Shown: positions 1 through 8,385 of the stretch, piece by piece
How the letters are laid out: every line of letters begins with the position of its first letter
How positions within the stretch are numbered: position 1 is the first letter of the stretch
Assembly (NCBI GenBank): GCA_017883615.1
Contig: JADGNF010000035.1
Span: forward strand, 1 to 43,980
Direction: 5' to 3'
DNA length: 43,980 bases
Source: Candidatus Bathyarchaeota archaeon
GTDB taxonomy: Archaea; Thermoproteota; Bathyarchaeia; Bathyarchaeales; Bathycorpusculaceae
Made by a program: the position numbers and the translations under genes
The notes under the pieces: model-generated
Database searches by the model: none
The model's input: the letters and a program-made list of their open reading frames with translations, nothing else
What the model was told of the DNA's origin: nothing

Positions 1-1
1 A

Positions 2-118
2 GAATACGCCAGATGTCCATGCGAGTTCCGTCCAGAGGATGTGTTTTCTGATTTTACTCGCTCACTATTAAACATTGGCAACTGGAAAATGTGCGTGTCT
101 GCTTCAGCTATTGAATAA
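2..118 (+). CDS. C-terminal fragment of an unidentified gene
   Basis: Frame 2 is open from the window edge to a TAA at 116-118 and encodes 38 residues starting EYARCPCEFRPEDVF and ending in SASAIE. The clustered CPC and lack of low-complexity sequence suggest a real C-terminus, but with no N-terminal part I cannot name it. The other two frames close within the first 60 bp or carry no start. It could be chance, so confidence is low. Confidence 0.3.
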   Translation, partial: EYARCPCEFRPEDVFSDFTRSLLNIGNWKMCVSASAIE

Positions 119-184
119 GTGTTAATCATAGACGCAACGGTATTTTTGAATAGGAGCTTGCTGGTTTAATTGGCGTATGCAATT

Positions 185-194
185 TTTATATAAG
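185..194 (+). promoter_or_regulatory. TATA box for the carboxyltransferase gene
   Basis: TTTATATAAG is a near-consensus archaeal TATA box. Initiation about 25 bp downstream (near 215-220) would leave a short leader before the GTG start at 238. Confidence 0.5.
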
Positions 195-237
195 TGCCCG
201 TGAAAGTAACTCTAGTTAACTTCCGACTTATTGGACT

Positions 238-1593
238 GTGCAACTGATGAGGAAGACTATATTCAAGAAGCTTGAGGCTCAAGGCTTAATTGCCAACTAC
301 AATCGCCTCCGCAAAAACCTGCCGCCTAAGCTGCCTGACCGTGTGTACATGGTAGATGAAACCTTCCGAGAAGGCATCAAGGCACCAATGGTCTTTCTAA
401 CTTACGTTGAAAAACTTAAGCTCGCTAAGATGATGGATGAAACTGGCATATCTGTCATAAACGTAGGTTTCCCGGGCTTAAACGAGGAAGAAAAGCGCAG
501 CGTCAAGCGGATTGTGAACGAATCTTTCGAGAGAGCTACGTTAACTGCCTCGTCAGCTGCTGCCCGAGCTCACGTTGATGCGTGTTTGGAAGTGGGCATG
601 AAGGAAATTAACATTGAAGCCCCAATTAACGGGTTGAACCTGCAGTATAGGCTAAAGATAAGCAAAGAAGAAGCTGTCAAACGAATTGTGGACAGCGTTG
701 AATATGCAAAGAAACATGGGTTAAAAGTGGATTTCGTGTTGTCTGACGGTAGCAGAACCGCTCTTGAGGATATTTTGATGGTTTTTGAAGCCGCCGCGGG
801 GGCGGGAGCATCAAAACTTGCTATAGCTGACACTGTGGGTTTCCTTAGACCGCTTGCTATGCGTTACTTGATAAGTCATGTTCGTGATGGTCTTTCAGAA
901 GCGATTCGCAAGAAAACTCCTCTTTCTGTACATTGCCACAATGACTTCGGGTTAGCCACCGCGAATACGTTGGCGTCAGTGGAGGAGGGCGCCACTTACT
1001 TGCATACGAGCCTCATCGGATACGGGGAACGTGCTGGTTTAGCTCCATTTGAGGAAGTTGTTGCTGCCTTGGAGTTGCTGTACAACATAGATACCGGTAT
1101 CGATATGGAGCGGATTTACCGGTTAGCTCAACTTACGGAGAAATCGTTTGCTTTGCCCATCCAATTCCACAAACCGATCGTCGGCGACACAACTTTCACT
1201 CACGAAGTTGACGAACACGTGCAGGGCATGTTGGCTCACCCCTTGATGTTTGAGCCTTTTCCCCCTGAAATCGTCGGACGCGAAACCTCACTTTTCGTTG
1301 GCAGAAACACAGGTCAAACCCTTCTTCAGGGACTGCTAGAGAAAGCGGGTATCCGAGCGTCGCCACGGCAAGTTGATGAAATCCTTCGGCACGTGAAGGG
1401 ACCTGCGGAAAGCCTCGACAAAGGCGAAGCCCAAATGACTTTTTATCAGGTGAAGAAGCTACTTAGGGAACTGCAAAAGGGGTTGGTTATGCCTGAGTTT
1501 TGGCGATTGGTAGAGCAGGTGACTCGGCAGAAACCCAAGTTACCTCAACCGGGCGAAGGCGGCGGAAAAGCGCTTACGTCCGTAACAACCTAA
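238..1593 (+). CDS. HMGL-like (DRE-TIM) acyltransferase, isopropylmalate/homocitrate synthase family
   Basis: The 451-residue protein belongs to the DRE-TIM metallolyase fold, which condenses acetyl-CoA with a 2-oxo acid or cleaves such products. The family metal/substrate signature appears as DETFREG (residues 40-46, with D40, R44 and E45), and the metal-binding HxH lies in HCHNDFGLA (from residue 232). LSDGSRT and the glycine-rich region after residue 255 also fit the barrel. The C-terminus is a short helical segment, not the LeuA dimer regulatory domain of about 130 residues, so feedback-regulated isopropylmalate synthase is less likely. Homocitrate-like, citramalate-like or lyase activity cannot be separated by eye. 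The start is GTG at 238; an ATG four codons in (247) is an alternative. It is convergent with the radical SAM gene. Confidence 0.8.
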   Translation: MQLMRKTIFKKLEAQGLIANYNRLRKNLPPKLPDRVYMVDETFREGIKAPMVFLTYVEKLKLAKMMDETGISVINVGFPGLNEEEKRSVKRIVNESFERATLTASSAAARAHVDACLEVGMKEINIEAPINGLNLQYRLKISKEEAVKRIVDSVEYAKKHGLKVDFVLSDGSRTALEDILMVFEAAAGAGASKLAIADTVGFLRPLAMRYLISHVRDGLSEAIRKKTPLSVHCHNDFGLATANTLASVEEGATYLHTSLIGYGERAGLAPFEEVVAALELLYNIDTGIDMERIYRLAQLTEKSFALPIQFHKPIVGDTTFTHEVDEHVQGMLAHPLMFEPFPPEIVGRETSLFVGRNTGQTLLQGLLEKAGIRASPRQVDEILRHVKGPAESLDKGEAQMTFYQVKKLLRELQKGLVMPEFWRLVEQVTRQKPKLPQPGEGGGKALTSVTT

Positions 1594-1614
1594 AATCACA
1601 TTTTTCGGTTTTTC

Positions 1615-2640
1615 CTATTCTAAATATGGTTCCAATTGGTGTTTTGTTTCCACTATTTCCTGATTAGTTAGGTTTCGGGGGTAGTTGTAGATCGGTCCAC
1701 TTGGTTTCTCGTTGTAGAAGGGACGATTGCAGTCTGAACAACCGGAGGTCAAGAAGGGTTTTCCTGCGTCTACAGCATGCGCCAAAACATCTTTTCCAAC
1801 CCCGAAATCGACGATTTGCCCAGCCGGGCTGAAAGTCATATCCTCAAGCCTTCCTTGGGCGTTGACGATGAGGTACCTTGCAAGTTGCACTCGTCTATAA
1901 ACCTCAAGTTGAGGCTGTTTTTTCCTTTCAAGCGTTGTTCCCCGTACAGGTGTGAAAGTGAAGAGACCAGGTAAGACTCCCATGTCAATACATTTTTGTA
2001 GGATCTGAACGGCGTCTTTTTCGGTTTCGCCTAGTCCAACTATGAGGTGTGTACTTACGTTGCCTTCGCCGAAAACTCCGATGGCGGTTCGCAAAAGGAC
2101 AAACTCGTTTTGCCAATTGTAAGGTCCCCCCGCGGCTTCGCCTTTGATTTGGTTGAAGAGTTTCTCTGTTGCAGTATCCAGGGCAATGCCGATTCTGTCG
2201 ACACCTGAGTTGGCGAGGTTCCACATGTTCTGGCTGTTGAGCGGCTGGCAAGAAACGGAAACGGGCACATGAACTTGCTTTTTCAGGGTGTTAACGAATG
2301 TGCAAAGGTCACTAAAAACCTGAGGATAGTTCAGGGCTTGTAAGCAGACTCGCCTAATTTTTCCGGCCTGACAGGCGTTTGCGATTTGTCCAATGACGCT
2401 GTTAACTGAAAACGGCGGCCACGAAACCCGCGAGAGTAATTCAGCTTTACTGTGGCTGTCTCTGGCCTGAGGGCAAAATCCACAGTTCGCTACGCATTTG
2501 CCTGCCTTGTAGGTCATGAGGTAAGCGGTTGTGGGGTCCGCGTCCAGTTTGCCCTCTAGCAGCCCCAATACGATGGCTGTGCCCACGGAGACTCGGATTT
2601 GCTGCATCCCACTTTGTTGGGTTGTGGGTGATTTAGCCAA
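1615..2640 (-). CDS. Radical SAM protein, biotin/lipoyl synthase-like
   Basis: The 341-residue protein has the radical SAM cluster motif CxxxCxxC as CVANCGFC (C49, C53, C56), followed by a TIM-barrel domain with HLIVGLGETEKDA typical of the biotin synthase/LipA branch. A second cysteine pair near the C-terminus, SGCSDCNRPFYNE, lies where sulfur-inserting enzymes of this branch carry an auxiliary cluster ligand. The length and C-terminal CxxC resemble the archaeal two-component lipoyl synthases (LipS1/LipS2), which are usually annotated as biotin synthase-like. That assignment is inference, and no second subunit is visible nearby. It lies 70 bp downstream of the TspO-like gene on the same strand and could be co-transcribed with it. 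Confidence 0.75.
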   Translation of the reverse strand: MAKSPTTQQSGMQQIRVSVGTAIVLGLLEGKLDADPTTAYLMTYKAGKCVANCGFCPQARDSHSKAELLSRVSWPPFSVNSVIGQIANACQAGKIRRVCLQALNYPQVFSDLCTFVNTLKKQVHVPVSVSCQPLNSQNMWNLANSGVDRIGIALDTATEKLFNQIKGEAAGGPYNWQNEFVLLRTAIGVFGEGNVSTHLIVGLGETEKDAVQILQKCIDMGVLPGLFTFTPVRGTTLERKKQPQLEVYRRVQLARYLIVNAQGRLEDMTFSPAGQIVDFGVGKDVLAHAVDAGKPFLTSGCSDCNRPFYNEKPSGPIYNYPRNLTNQEIVETKHQLEPYLE

Positions 2641-2710
2641 AATTTTTCACCACGTACTTATTGATTGAAGGCAAATATTAGCTTAGCCAATATCCACAAG
2701 GAAAATCTGG

Positions 2711-3484
2711 TTACGCTTTCTTTCTGCTTCTGACGATTAGGACAACTGTGGCAATTATTGCGGCGGCCACGACAACTGCGCCCAAGTAAGCGGTATAAAC
2801 GATGCTGGAGACGGCGCTTTGGTTCACAGCGATGCCGACAAACGCCCAAATCACAACCAAACCGTAAGCAAAGTCTTTTCTTGCTGTAACAATCATAATC
2901 GCTACTGCTAAAATTATTGCAGCCGCGAATATGCCCCAAACTGCATCTGCAGATGTCCACTTGACCCATCCAGCCGCGGACAAAGCGGCGGCAACGTCTG
3001 CTGCGGTGGCAACGGTAATCCATGCAAAGTAAATGCTAAGTGGCAAGTGTAGGCAAACCTTCTCTCTTCTTGTAATGTTTGATTTACCGATTTTCAATCG
3101 AATATAAATTGCAGCCAAACATGCCAACAAAACGACAATGGGGATCACGGAGGCAGCAACGTAGTTGTAACCCCAGAGGAAAATCCATATCACGTTGAAT
3201 ACGCTGCTGAGAATGAAAAGCGTGGAGATTTGTTTTTGGAATTCTTTGGACCTGTTGCGAGGTAAAGCTTGGTAAAAGACGAAAACGGCTAGGAACGCGT
3301 AAATTATGCCCCAGATCGCGAAGACGTATCCTGCGGGCGTAATCAATGTAGGATATTGGTTGCTAATTTGAGCTGTCGTTTTTCCGCCCAAAACCGAAGT
3401 GTTGGCTAATCCATTAATTGTCAAAGTAGTGATGAAGGCAATTATGTTTCCAACTTGCAATGCAACTGCTCTTGAAGTCGACAT
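2711..3484 (-). CDS. TspO/MBR-related tryptophan-rich membrane protein
   Basis: The 257-residue integral membrane protein has about seven hydrophobic segments. The stretch PAGYVFAIWGIIYAFLAVF (from about residue 51) matches the conserved start of the longer TspO-like 'tryptophan-rich sensory' proteins. Conserved tryptophans continue at IWGIIY, VIWIFLWGYN, YFAWITVA and GWVKWTS. The family binds porphyrins or other hydrophobic ligands in some members, but the role of this long archaeal form is unknown. The protein ends in a basic tail (RSRKKA), placing the C-terminus in the cytoplasm. The ATG at 3484 is the first in the frame and starts just before the first segment. Confidence 0.7.
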   Translation of the reverse strand: MSTSRAVALQVGNIIAFITTLTINGLANTSVLGGKTTAQISNQYPTLITPAGYVFAIWGIIYAFLAVFVFYQALPRNRSKEFQKQISTLFILSSVFNVIWIFLWGYNYVAASVIPIVVLLACLAAIYIRLKIGKSNITRREKVCLHLPLSIYFAWITVATAADVAAALSAAGWVKWTSADAVWGIFAAAIILAVAIMIVTARKDFAYGLVVIWAFVGIAVNQSAVSSIVYTAYLGAVVVAAAIIATVVLIVRSRKKA

Positions 3485-4024
3485 GATGATATTTTCTTTC
3501 AGCAGTCTGGGCTTATAAGATTTAAGAATTCAGACTCTCCACCCAAAGCGGAAATTAAGATTAATAAAAAGAAAAATGAATAGATGAGTTCTGGTAGAAC
3601 ATAAGCTCTAATTAATTGCCTTTATCACGGATACCTGAAGCCGGTTCCCGCGGAAAGAGCAGTTGAGTTTACTTTGTTTTGCCAGTTTTTGCTTCGTGTT
3701 TTGCTTTCTTTGCCTTGTTCTTTTTTTCCAGAGATGGCATGTAAATTTCACCATGACTATGTTGACGTATGACGCTTAAAAGACTTTTCACAAAATCCCA
3801 TATGAATGTGGACAAACGGTTAGTTTCCGGGGGTAAAATGGCGCCACTTATTAAAGTTTCGAGTAAAATGATCATATGATATTCGTGTTATAGATTTTTG
3901 CTCTCATTCTCAGCGGATACACAATTTCAGTCGAAATTTAACGCGAAATAATCCATTTAATCGGGCCGTGGGATAATTCTTAATTATGGGCTGTTAATCA
4001 CATAATCAACCTTGAGGAATCACT
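3485..4024. other. Intergenic region between the divergent TspO-like and ilvC genes
   Basis: Apart from the possible basic peptide, I see no gene here. The sequence is AT-rich and must hold the TspO promoter (near 3485-3530) and the ilvC promoter. For ilvC, AT-rich stretches near 3950-3995 could serve as TATA elements, and TTGAGGA about 10 bases before the ATG at 4025 is a plausible ribosome binding site. No repeats or strong hairpins were noticed. Confidence 0.4.
3669..3740 (-). CDS. Possible small basic peptide
   Basis: This is a 23-residue lysine-rich peptide starting MPSLEKKNKAKKAKHEA. A GGTGA Shine-Dalgarno-like sequence sits about 8 bases upstream of the ATG at 3740. The same frame stays open upstream to 3875, but those 45 residues look less protein-like. 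It could be a small nucleic-acid-binding peptide or chance; conservation would decide. Confidence 0.3.
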   Translation of the reverse strand: MPSLEKKNKAKKAKHEAKTGKTK

Positions 4025-5092
4025 ATGGTTAAGATAGATTTCGGTGGCGTAAAAGAAGATGTCATCACCAGAAAAGAATTCACAATCCAAATGGCACAGA
4101 AAATCCTGAAAAACGAGGTTGTTGTCTCTCTTGGATACGGCATTCAAGGTCAAGCTCAATCACTCAACATGCGTGACCAAGGAATAAAAGTAATCATTGG
4201 ACAGGAAAAAGAAGGCGTGTTCAAAAAGGAATGGGACAAGGCAGTCGCAGACGGATGGAAACCAGGCGAAAATCTGTTCCCTATGGAAGAAGCAGCTAAA
4301 AAAGGAACAATTAAACTGTTCCTGCTCACCGATGCAGCTCAAAAAGCTGTATGGCCAAAAGTCAAAGCAACTCTCAAAAAAGGAGACGCGCTCTACTTTA
4401 GCCACGGCTTTAGCATCGTCTACAAAGAACAAACAGGCGTTATCCCACCCAAAGACATTGACGTAATTCTTGTCGCACCTAAAGGCTCAGGCACATCTGT
4501 GCGTAGAAACTTTGTTGACGGAAGCGGCATTAACTGTAGCTTTGCAGTCTTCCAAGACGCCACAGGTAAAGCCGAAGAACGCGCTAAAGCGCTTGGTATC
4601 GCCATTGGCGGAGGATACCTCTTTCCAACCACATTCGAGAAAGAAACCTACAGTGACCTAACAGGCGAACGAGGCACATTAATGGGCGCACTCGCAGGCA
4701 TCCTAGAAGCCCAATACAAAACCTTGCGTGAACATGGACACAGCCCGAGCGAGGCATTTAACGAAAGTGTCGAGGAACTCACGCAAAGTTTAATCCGCCT
4801 TGTTGATGAAAACGGGATGGACTGGATGTACTGCAACTGCAGCGAAACCGCACGTATTGGCGCGCTACGCTGGAGAAGCCGTTTCCGTGAAGCAACTCAA
4901 CCAGTGTTTGATTCTCTCTACGAGCTTGTTGCTGCTGGTGAAGAAACCCGCATCGTTCTCGAAAAGAGCAAAGCACCAGACTACCGCCAGAAACTCGCTG
5001 ACGAACTCAAAGAAATGGGTAACAGCGAAATGTGGCGCGCTGGCGCAACGGTTCGTTCCCTGCGTCCAGGCAAGCAAAATAAACCTGAATAA
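4025..5092 (+). CDS. ilvC: Ketol-acid reductoisomerase, fungal/Bacteroidetes type
   Basis: This enzyme converts 2-acetolactate or acetohydroxybutyrate to the dihydroxy acid in valine/isoleucine synthesis, using NADPH and Mg2+. The nucleotide-binding loop is GYGIQGQAQS (near residues 38-47). The catalytic C-terminal domain has SDLTGERGTLMG, HSPSEAFNESVEELTQS and CSETARIGALRW. These motifs, VAPKGSGTSVR and the ending W(R)AGATVRSLRPG match yeast Ilv5 and Bacteroidetes enzymes far better than the usual archaeal class I form (which starts with a short MKVYYD-type strand and has GYGSQGHA). The 355-residue length is near the class I norm. It stands alone, with no ilvB, ilvH or ilvD in the window. 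A T-rich terminator follows. Confidence 0.95.
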   Translation: MVKIDFGGVKEDVITRKEFTIQMAQKILKNEVVVSLGYGIQGQAQSLNMRDQGIKVIIGQEKEGVFKKEWDKAVADGWKPGENLFPMEEAAKKGTIKLFLLTDAAQKAVWPKVKATLKKGDALYFSHGFSIVYKEQTGVIPPKDIDVILVAPKGSGTSVRRNFVDGSGINCSFAVFQDATGKAEERAKALGIAIGGGYLFPTTFEKETYSDLTGERGTLMGALAGILEAQYKTLREHGHSPSEAFNESVEELTQSLIRLVDENGMDWMYCNCSETARIGALRWRSRFREATQPVFDSLYELVAAGEETRIVLEKSKAPDYRQKLADELKEMGNSEMWRAGATVRSLRPGKQNKPE

Positions 5093-5093
5093 A

Positions 5094-5126
5094 CTATCTT
5101 TCTTTTTCTTTTTGTTTCTATTTTCT
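5094..5126 (+). terminator. T-rich terminator after ilvC
   Basis: Immediately after the ilvC stop there is a pyrimidine tract with several T5-T6 runs and no hairpin. Archaeal RNA polymerase terminates at such runs. The next promoter begins about 12 bp later. Confidence 0.55.
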
Positions 5127-5138
5127 GCCAAGCTAATC

Positions 5139-5147
5139 TTTTATATG
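5139..5147 (+). promoter_or_regulatory. TATA box for the ArsB-like transporter
   Basis: TTTTATATG lies 29-37 bp before the TTG start at 5176, so the transcript would begin only a few bases before the start codon. This near-leaderless arrangement fits the absence of a clear Shine-Dalgarno sequence and supports the TTG start. Confidence 0.5.
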
Positions 5148-5175
5148 CGAATAGAATGCATGCTCAGTAACACAT

Positions 5176-6549
5176 TTGGGACTTGACGCATTGAACTGGA
5201 CTGCAGCCGCCGCAATAGCAATCTTCGCTTTTACGCTGTTTTTAATGATTAAGCGCCCACGGGGAATCCGCATAGGCTACGCAGCCGCGGTTGGCGCCGC
5301 CGCATCGCTGCTCTTGGGCACAGTTTCACTTGGTCAGGCTGCTCAGTCGTTTCTGAACATCTGGGATGCCGCTTTGGCTTTCATCGGAATCGTCGCTTTG
5401 TCAGTGACTTTGGATGCAATGGGTTTCTTCAAGTGGGCAGCGCTACGCGTCGTGCGGCTTGCTGGCGGAAACGGTTTGAAACTCTACTTCTACGTCGCTT
5501 TACTAACTGCCGCGGTAAGCATCCTATTTGCCAATGATAGCGCCGTTTTGATTCTAACACCAATCGTGCTCGAAATCGTGACTTGCATAGGCATAAGTTC
5601 AGACGGGCGTTTAGCTTACTTGTTCAGCGCAGGTCTAATTGCAGATACTTCAGCTATGCCGCTGATAACGAGTAACCCAATTAACATATTGAGCGCCGAC
5701 TTCTTCCACTATAGTTTCATTCAGCACCTGATTTTTATGGGTCCAATTGCAGTTGCAACAATCACAAGCAGCCTTTTCCTGGTTTACTTTTTCTTCCGCA
5801 GAAAAATCCCCAAAACCTACAATGTTGCCGCTGTCGCGGAATTGAATTTGGGGAAGCAACAGATTTCTCCTGGTTTGCTCAAAGTAAGCGTTGCCACATT
5901 GGTCGCGATTGACGTAGGTTACGTTTTGACTTCTCTTTGGCGGGTTCCGGTTTCATTGGTGATTTGTTCCGGAGCCATCTTCATGATTTTCGTCTATTGG
6001 GCAAGTATCAGGAAAACGGTTTCTGTAGATGGCGAAAAGAAAGGTCTGAACCGTTTGGCGAGAGAGATTAACTGGGACATTATCCTGTTCATGCTAAGCA
6101 TCTTTCTGGTTGTGCAGGGGTTGGAAAACGCTGGCGTTGTGGAGTTGCTGGCTTCTGCGCTCATCAAAACGAGCGCGTTGCCTTCCGTTCTGGGCATATT
6201 CGTTCCCAGCATGGTGATTACGGTTGGCGCGAGTTTCATGAATAATTGGCCCATGACGATTCTGGGGTTGCTGTCGGTGAATCATGTAGCAGCGGTTGCG
6301 GGGTTTGGTGGAACTGCGTTAACTGGGCTGATTTTCAGCAATGTAATTGGGAACAATTTGGGTCCGCACTTTTTCCCACTGGGTTCGTTAGCCATTCTAA
6401 TGTGGCTGGAGATAATGCGCAAGAAAGGCGTGAATATAAGCCTCAAAGATTATCTCAAAGTTGGAGCAGTGGTGTCCATTGCGGAAGTTGCAATTGCATC
6501 GCTGGTTCTGTGGGCTGAACTCAGTTCCGGTTTCACTCTGAGTCTATAA
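5176..6549 (+). CDS. arsB: ArsB/NhaD-family (ion transporter superfamily) membrane transporter
   Basis: This is a 457-residue polytopic membrane protein with about 11 hydrophobic segments. The two inverted-repeat hairpin motifs of the ion-transporter superfamily are recognisable. The first half has SILFANDSAVLILTPIVLEI, near-identical in pattern to the ArsB motif FANDGAALILTP. The second half has SFMNNWPMTILGLL followed by NVIGNNLGPHFFPLGSLA. ArsB exports arsenite, with or without an ATPase subunit; related NhaD proteins exchange Na+ for H+. No arsR, arsA or arsC is nearby, so the substrate is not certain. The start is TTG at 5176. Confidence 0.75.
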   Translation: MGLDALNWTAAAAIAIFAFTLFLMIKRPRGIRIGYAAAVGAAASLLLGTVSLGQAAQSFLNIWDAALAFIGIVALSVTLDAMGFFKWAALRVVRLAGGNGLKLYFYVALLTAAVSILFANDSAVLILTPIVLEIVTCIGISSDGRLAYLFSAGLIADTSAMPLITSNPINILSADFFHYSFIQHLIFMGPIAVATITSSLFLVYFFFRRKIPKTYNVAAVAELNLGKQQISPGLLKVSVATLVAIDVGYVLTSLWRVPVSLVICSGAIFMIFVYWASIRKTVSVDGEKKGLNRLAREINWDIILFMLSIFLVVQGLENAGVVELLASALIKTSALPSVLGIFVPSMVITVGASFMNNWPMTILGLLSVNHVAAVAGFGGTALTGLIFSNVIGNNLGPHFFPLGSLAILMWLEIMRKKGVNISLKDYLKVGAVVSIAEVAIASLVLWAELSSGFTLSL

Positions 6550-6662
6550 TCTATGAAGAGTTATGATTTTGCATATCTCTCGTTTTTATGTGCCGAGCAG
6601 AGATGACCTTTTCAAAATCTAAGTTCGAATAGTTTAGAACAAATGTTTGGGGGGTTTTGGCT

Positions 6663-6818
6663 CATTAACTTGGCGCGGATTGGAAAAGGAACAGGGGGAT
6701 GAGGGGAATTCCGCGTTACGTTAACTCCTAACCCGCCAAACCTTTTGATGCAACGTTTGATGGCTTCAGGGCACTAAGTATTGGTTCTCTTCAAAGACTA
6801 ATAGAGATTTGTGACTGT
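6663..6818 (+). repeat. Copy 1 of a duplicated, apparently structured element (possible ncRNA)
   Basis: This element aligns with the copy at 7069-7238. Shared parts, in order, are CTTGGCGCGG (6669-6678), a GGAAAA stretch, GATGAGGGGAAT, CCGCG (6711-6715), an identical 44-nt block at 6727-6770, and TTGTGACTGT at 6809-6818. Nested complementarity is present: TTGGC (6670-6674) pairs with GCCAA (6735-6739), and CGCGG (6674-6678) with CCGCG (6711-6715). Stems kept while loops vary suggest an RNA. No continuous reading frame is shared by the copies. I cannot assign a known RNA family. Confidence 0.75.
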
Positions 6819-7068
6819 GCCCGGGCAGCAACAGCTCGGTGATTAATTCAACTTGGAAGAGCCAGTAGACTTAGGTGCGGTTCGAAGACCTGCGGTCCCA
6901 CAGGAAGCACTCATGATCAGCCAACAAAGCAAAAGCTTTTCGCTAACAATACTCAATAAACCAAATTCAACTGTTGTGAAGATTTATTTGTTATCTTCTC
7001 TAAAAAACAAATGCATTATGCTTTTGGAAGAATTTTGGTCCTAAAAATTATTGCTTGGCGGATCTGGT
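6819..7068. other. Spacer between the two repeat copies
   Basis: No convincing gene lies here. A 63-codon frame at 6853-7044 has no family features and no ribosome binding site. A short hairpin, CCTG...CAGG, and GGTTCGAAGACC near 6880 recall a tRNA T-arm, but the rest does not fold as a tRNA. Confidence 0.4.
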
Positions 7069-7238
7069 GGCTGTCTTGGCGCGGGGTGGAAAAACTACCT
7101 TACTGGGGAATGAGGGGAATCTGTTTTCCGCGTGGTCGCCAGCGCCTAACCCGCCAAACCTTTTGATGCAACGTTTGATGGCTTCAGGACACTGAATACC
7201 ATTTACGGCTGTTTTTACTTATAAAAACTTGTGACTGT
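7069..7238 (+). repeat. Copy 2 of the duplicated structured element (possible ncRNA)
   Basis: This is the second copy, about 410 bp downstream in the same orientation. TTGGC (7076-7080) can pair with GCCAA in the identical block at 7145-7188, and CGCGG with the CCGCG near 7128-7132, as in copy 1. The loop between the inner stem arms is longer and differs in sequence, yet the GAATGAGGGGAAT core is kept. A second TTGGCGG at 7055-7061 offers an alternative pairing with CCGCCAA. The element ends 147 bp before the ABC transporter ATPase gene, so a long-leader role is also possible. Confidence 0.75.
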
Positions 7239-7384
7239 ATCTACATTACAACAAACTACAGTTTCCACTTCACCCGCATTTTGGCTTGTTTCTTACAAAG
7301 CCCCTTTTTCCTTGTGGCTGCTAGCTCACAGTCACATATCCTTAATTTGCGAAGAAAAATTCCTATCAATACGCAGGCTCATTT

Positions 7385-8383
7385 ATGTCGGACATTATCA
7401 CCGTCAAAGATCTAGTTTTGGTATACGGAGATGGAACCAAAGCAGTCGACAACATCTCTTTCACAGTGCAAGATGGCGAATTCTTCGGGTTTCTCGGACC
7501 CAACGGTGCAGGCAAAAGCACCACTATCAAAGTCCTCACGACGCTCCTGAGAAAAACCTCAGGTTCCGCTACCGTAGCAGGCTACGATGTGGAAAAAGAG
7601 GCAGGCGCCATCCGCAAAGTCATAGGCGTTCAAAGCCAAGAAACAACCGTCGATGGAGACCTCACTGGCAGAGAAAACCTTGAACTCCAAGGTCACTTCC
7701 ACCAAATGAAAACCAGCGAAATCAAACAACGTGTCAACGAACTGCTCAAACTCGTGGAGCTCGAAAGCGTCGCTGAAAAACGAGCCCGAAACTATTCCGG
7801 CGGCATGAAAAAACGCTTAGACCTTGCCACCGCATTGGTTCACAAACCCAAATTGCTATTTTTAGACGAACCCACAACAGGGTTGGATCCACAGTCACGG
7901 TCAACCATTTGGACATACTTGCAGAAACTCAATAAAGAAGATGGAATAACCATTTTCTTGACAACCCAATATTTGGAGGAAGCCGACAAACTCTGTAAAC
8001 GACTTTCAATTATTGATTTCGGGAAAATCGTGGCAAGCGGCAGCCCTACCGAGCTCAAGCATGAGGTCGGCGCGGATAGCATCCGAGTCGCGCTGGAGAA
8101 CTGCGACAAAGACAGGGCCAAAGCAAAAGAAATAATCAAAACCATGAGTGGCGTCTCCGAAATCATAGATTCGGAGGACTGCATTAACGTTTACGCTAAA
8201 AACGCAGGGCAACTCATTGCGGACATAGTGCGGGCCCTTGACAGCAGCGACATCCGCTTGTCTTCAGTGACGTTTTCGTCGCCTTCACTAGATGACGTAT
8301 TCATGAAACACACCGGCAGGCGGATACGTGCCGAAGACCTCGTCAAGGCTCCAAGCGCTATGTTCGGAGGGCGGAGGCGGTAA
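7385..8383 (+). CDS. ABC-2 type exporter ATP-binding protein (DrrA-like)
   Basis: This 332-residue ATPase carries Walker A GPNGAGKST (residues 38-46), signature NYSGGMKKRLDLA, Walker B LLFLDEPTTGLDP and the switch region TIFLTTQYLEEAD. The C-terminal extension of about 90 residues after residue 235 (ending near SPSLDDVFMKHTGR) is typical of the DrrA/daunorubicin-resistance subgroup, which pairs with a single ABC-2 permease to export lipids, drugs or polysaccharide. The permease gene follows after 2 bp, so the two form an operon. The start is ATG at 7385 with no strong Shine-Dalgarno. The substrate is unknown. Confidence 0.92.
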   Translation: MSDIITVKDLVLVYGDGTKAVDNISFTVQDGEFFGFLGPNGAGKSTTIKVLTTLLRKTSGSATVAGYDVEKEAGAIRKVIGVQSQETTVDGDLTGRENLELQGHFHQMKTSEIKQRVNELLKLVELESVAEKRARNYSGGMKKRLDLATALVHKPKLLFLDEPTTGLDPQSRSTIWTYLQKLNKEDGITIFLTTQYLEEADKLCKRLSIIDFGKIVASGSPTELKHEVGADSIRVALENCDKDRAKAKEIIKTMSGVSEIIDSEDCINVYAKNAGQLIADIVRALDSSDIRLSSVTFSSPSLDDVFMKHTGRRIRAEDLVKAPSAMFGGRRR

Positions 8384-8385
8384 AA

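Noticed and set aside
6820-6905. tRNA-like stretch with GCTC...GAGC and GGTTCGAAGACC
   Set aside because: The possible D arm and T loop are present, but no 7-bp acceptor stem or 5-bp anticodon stem can be formed around them.
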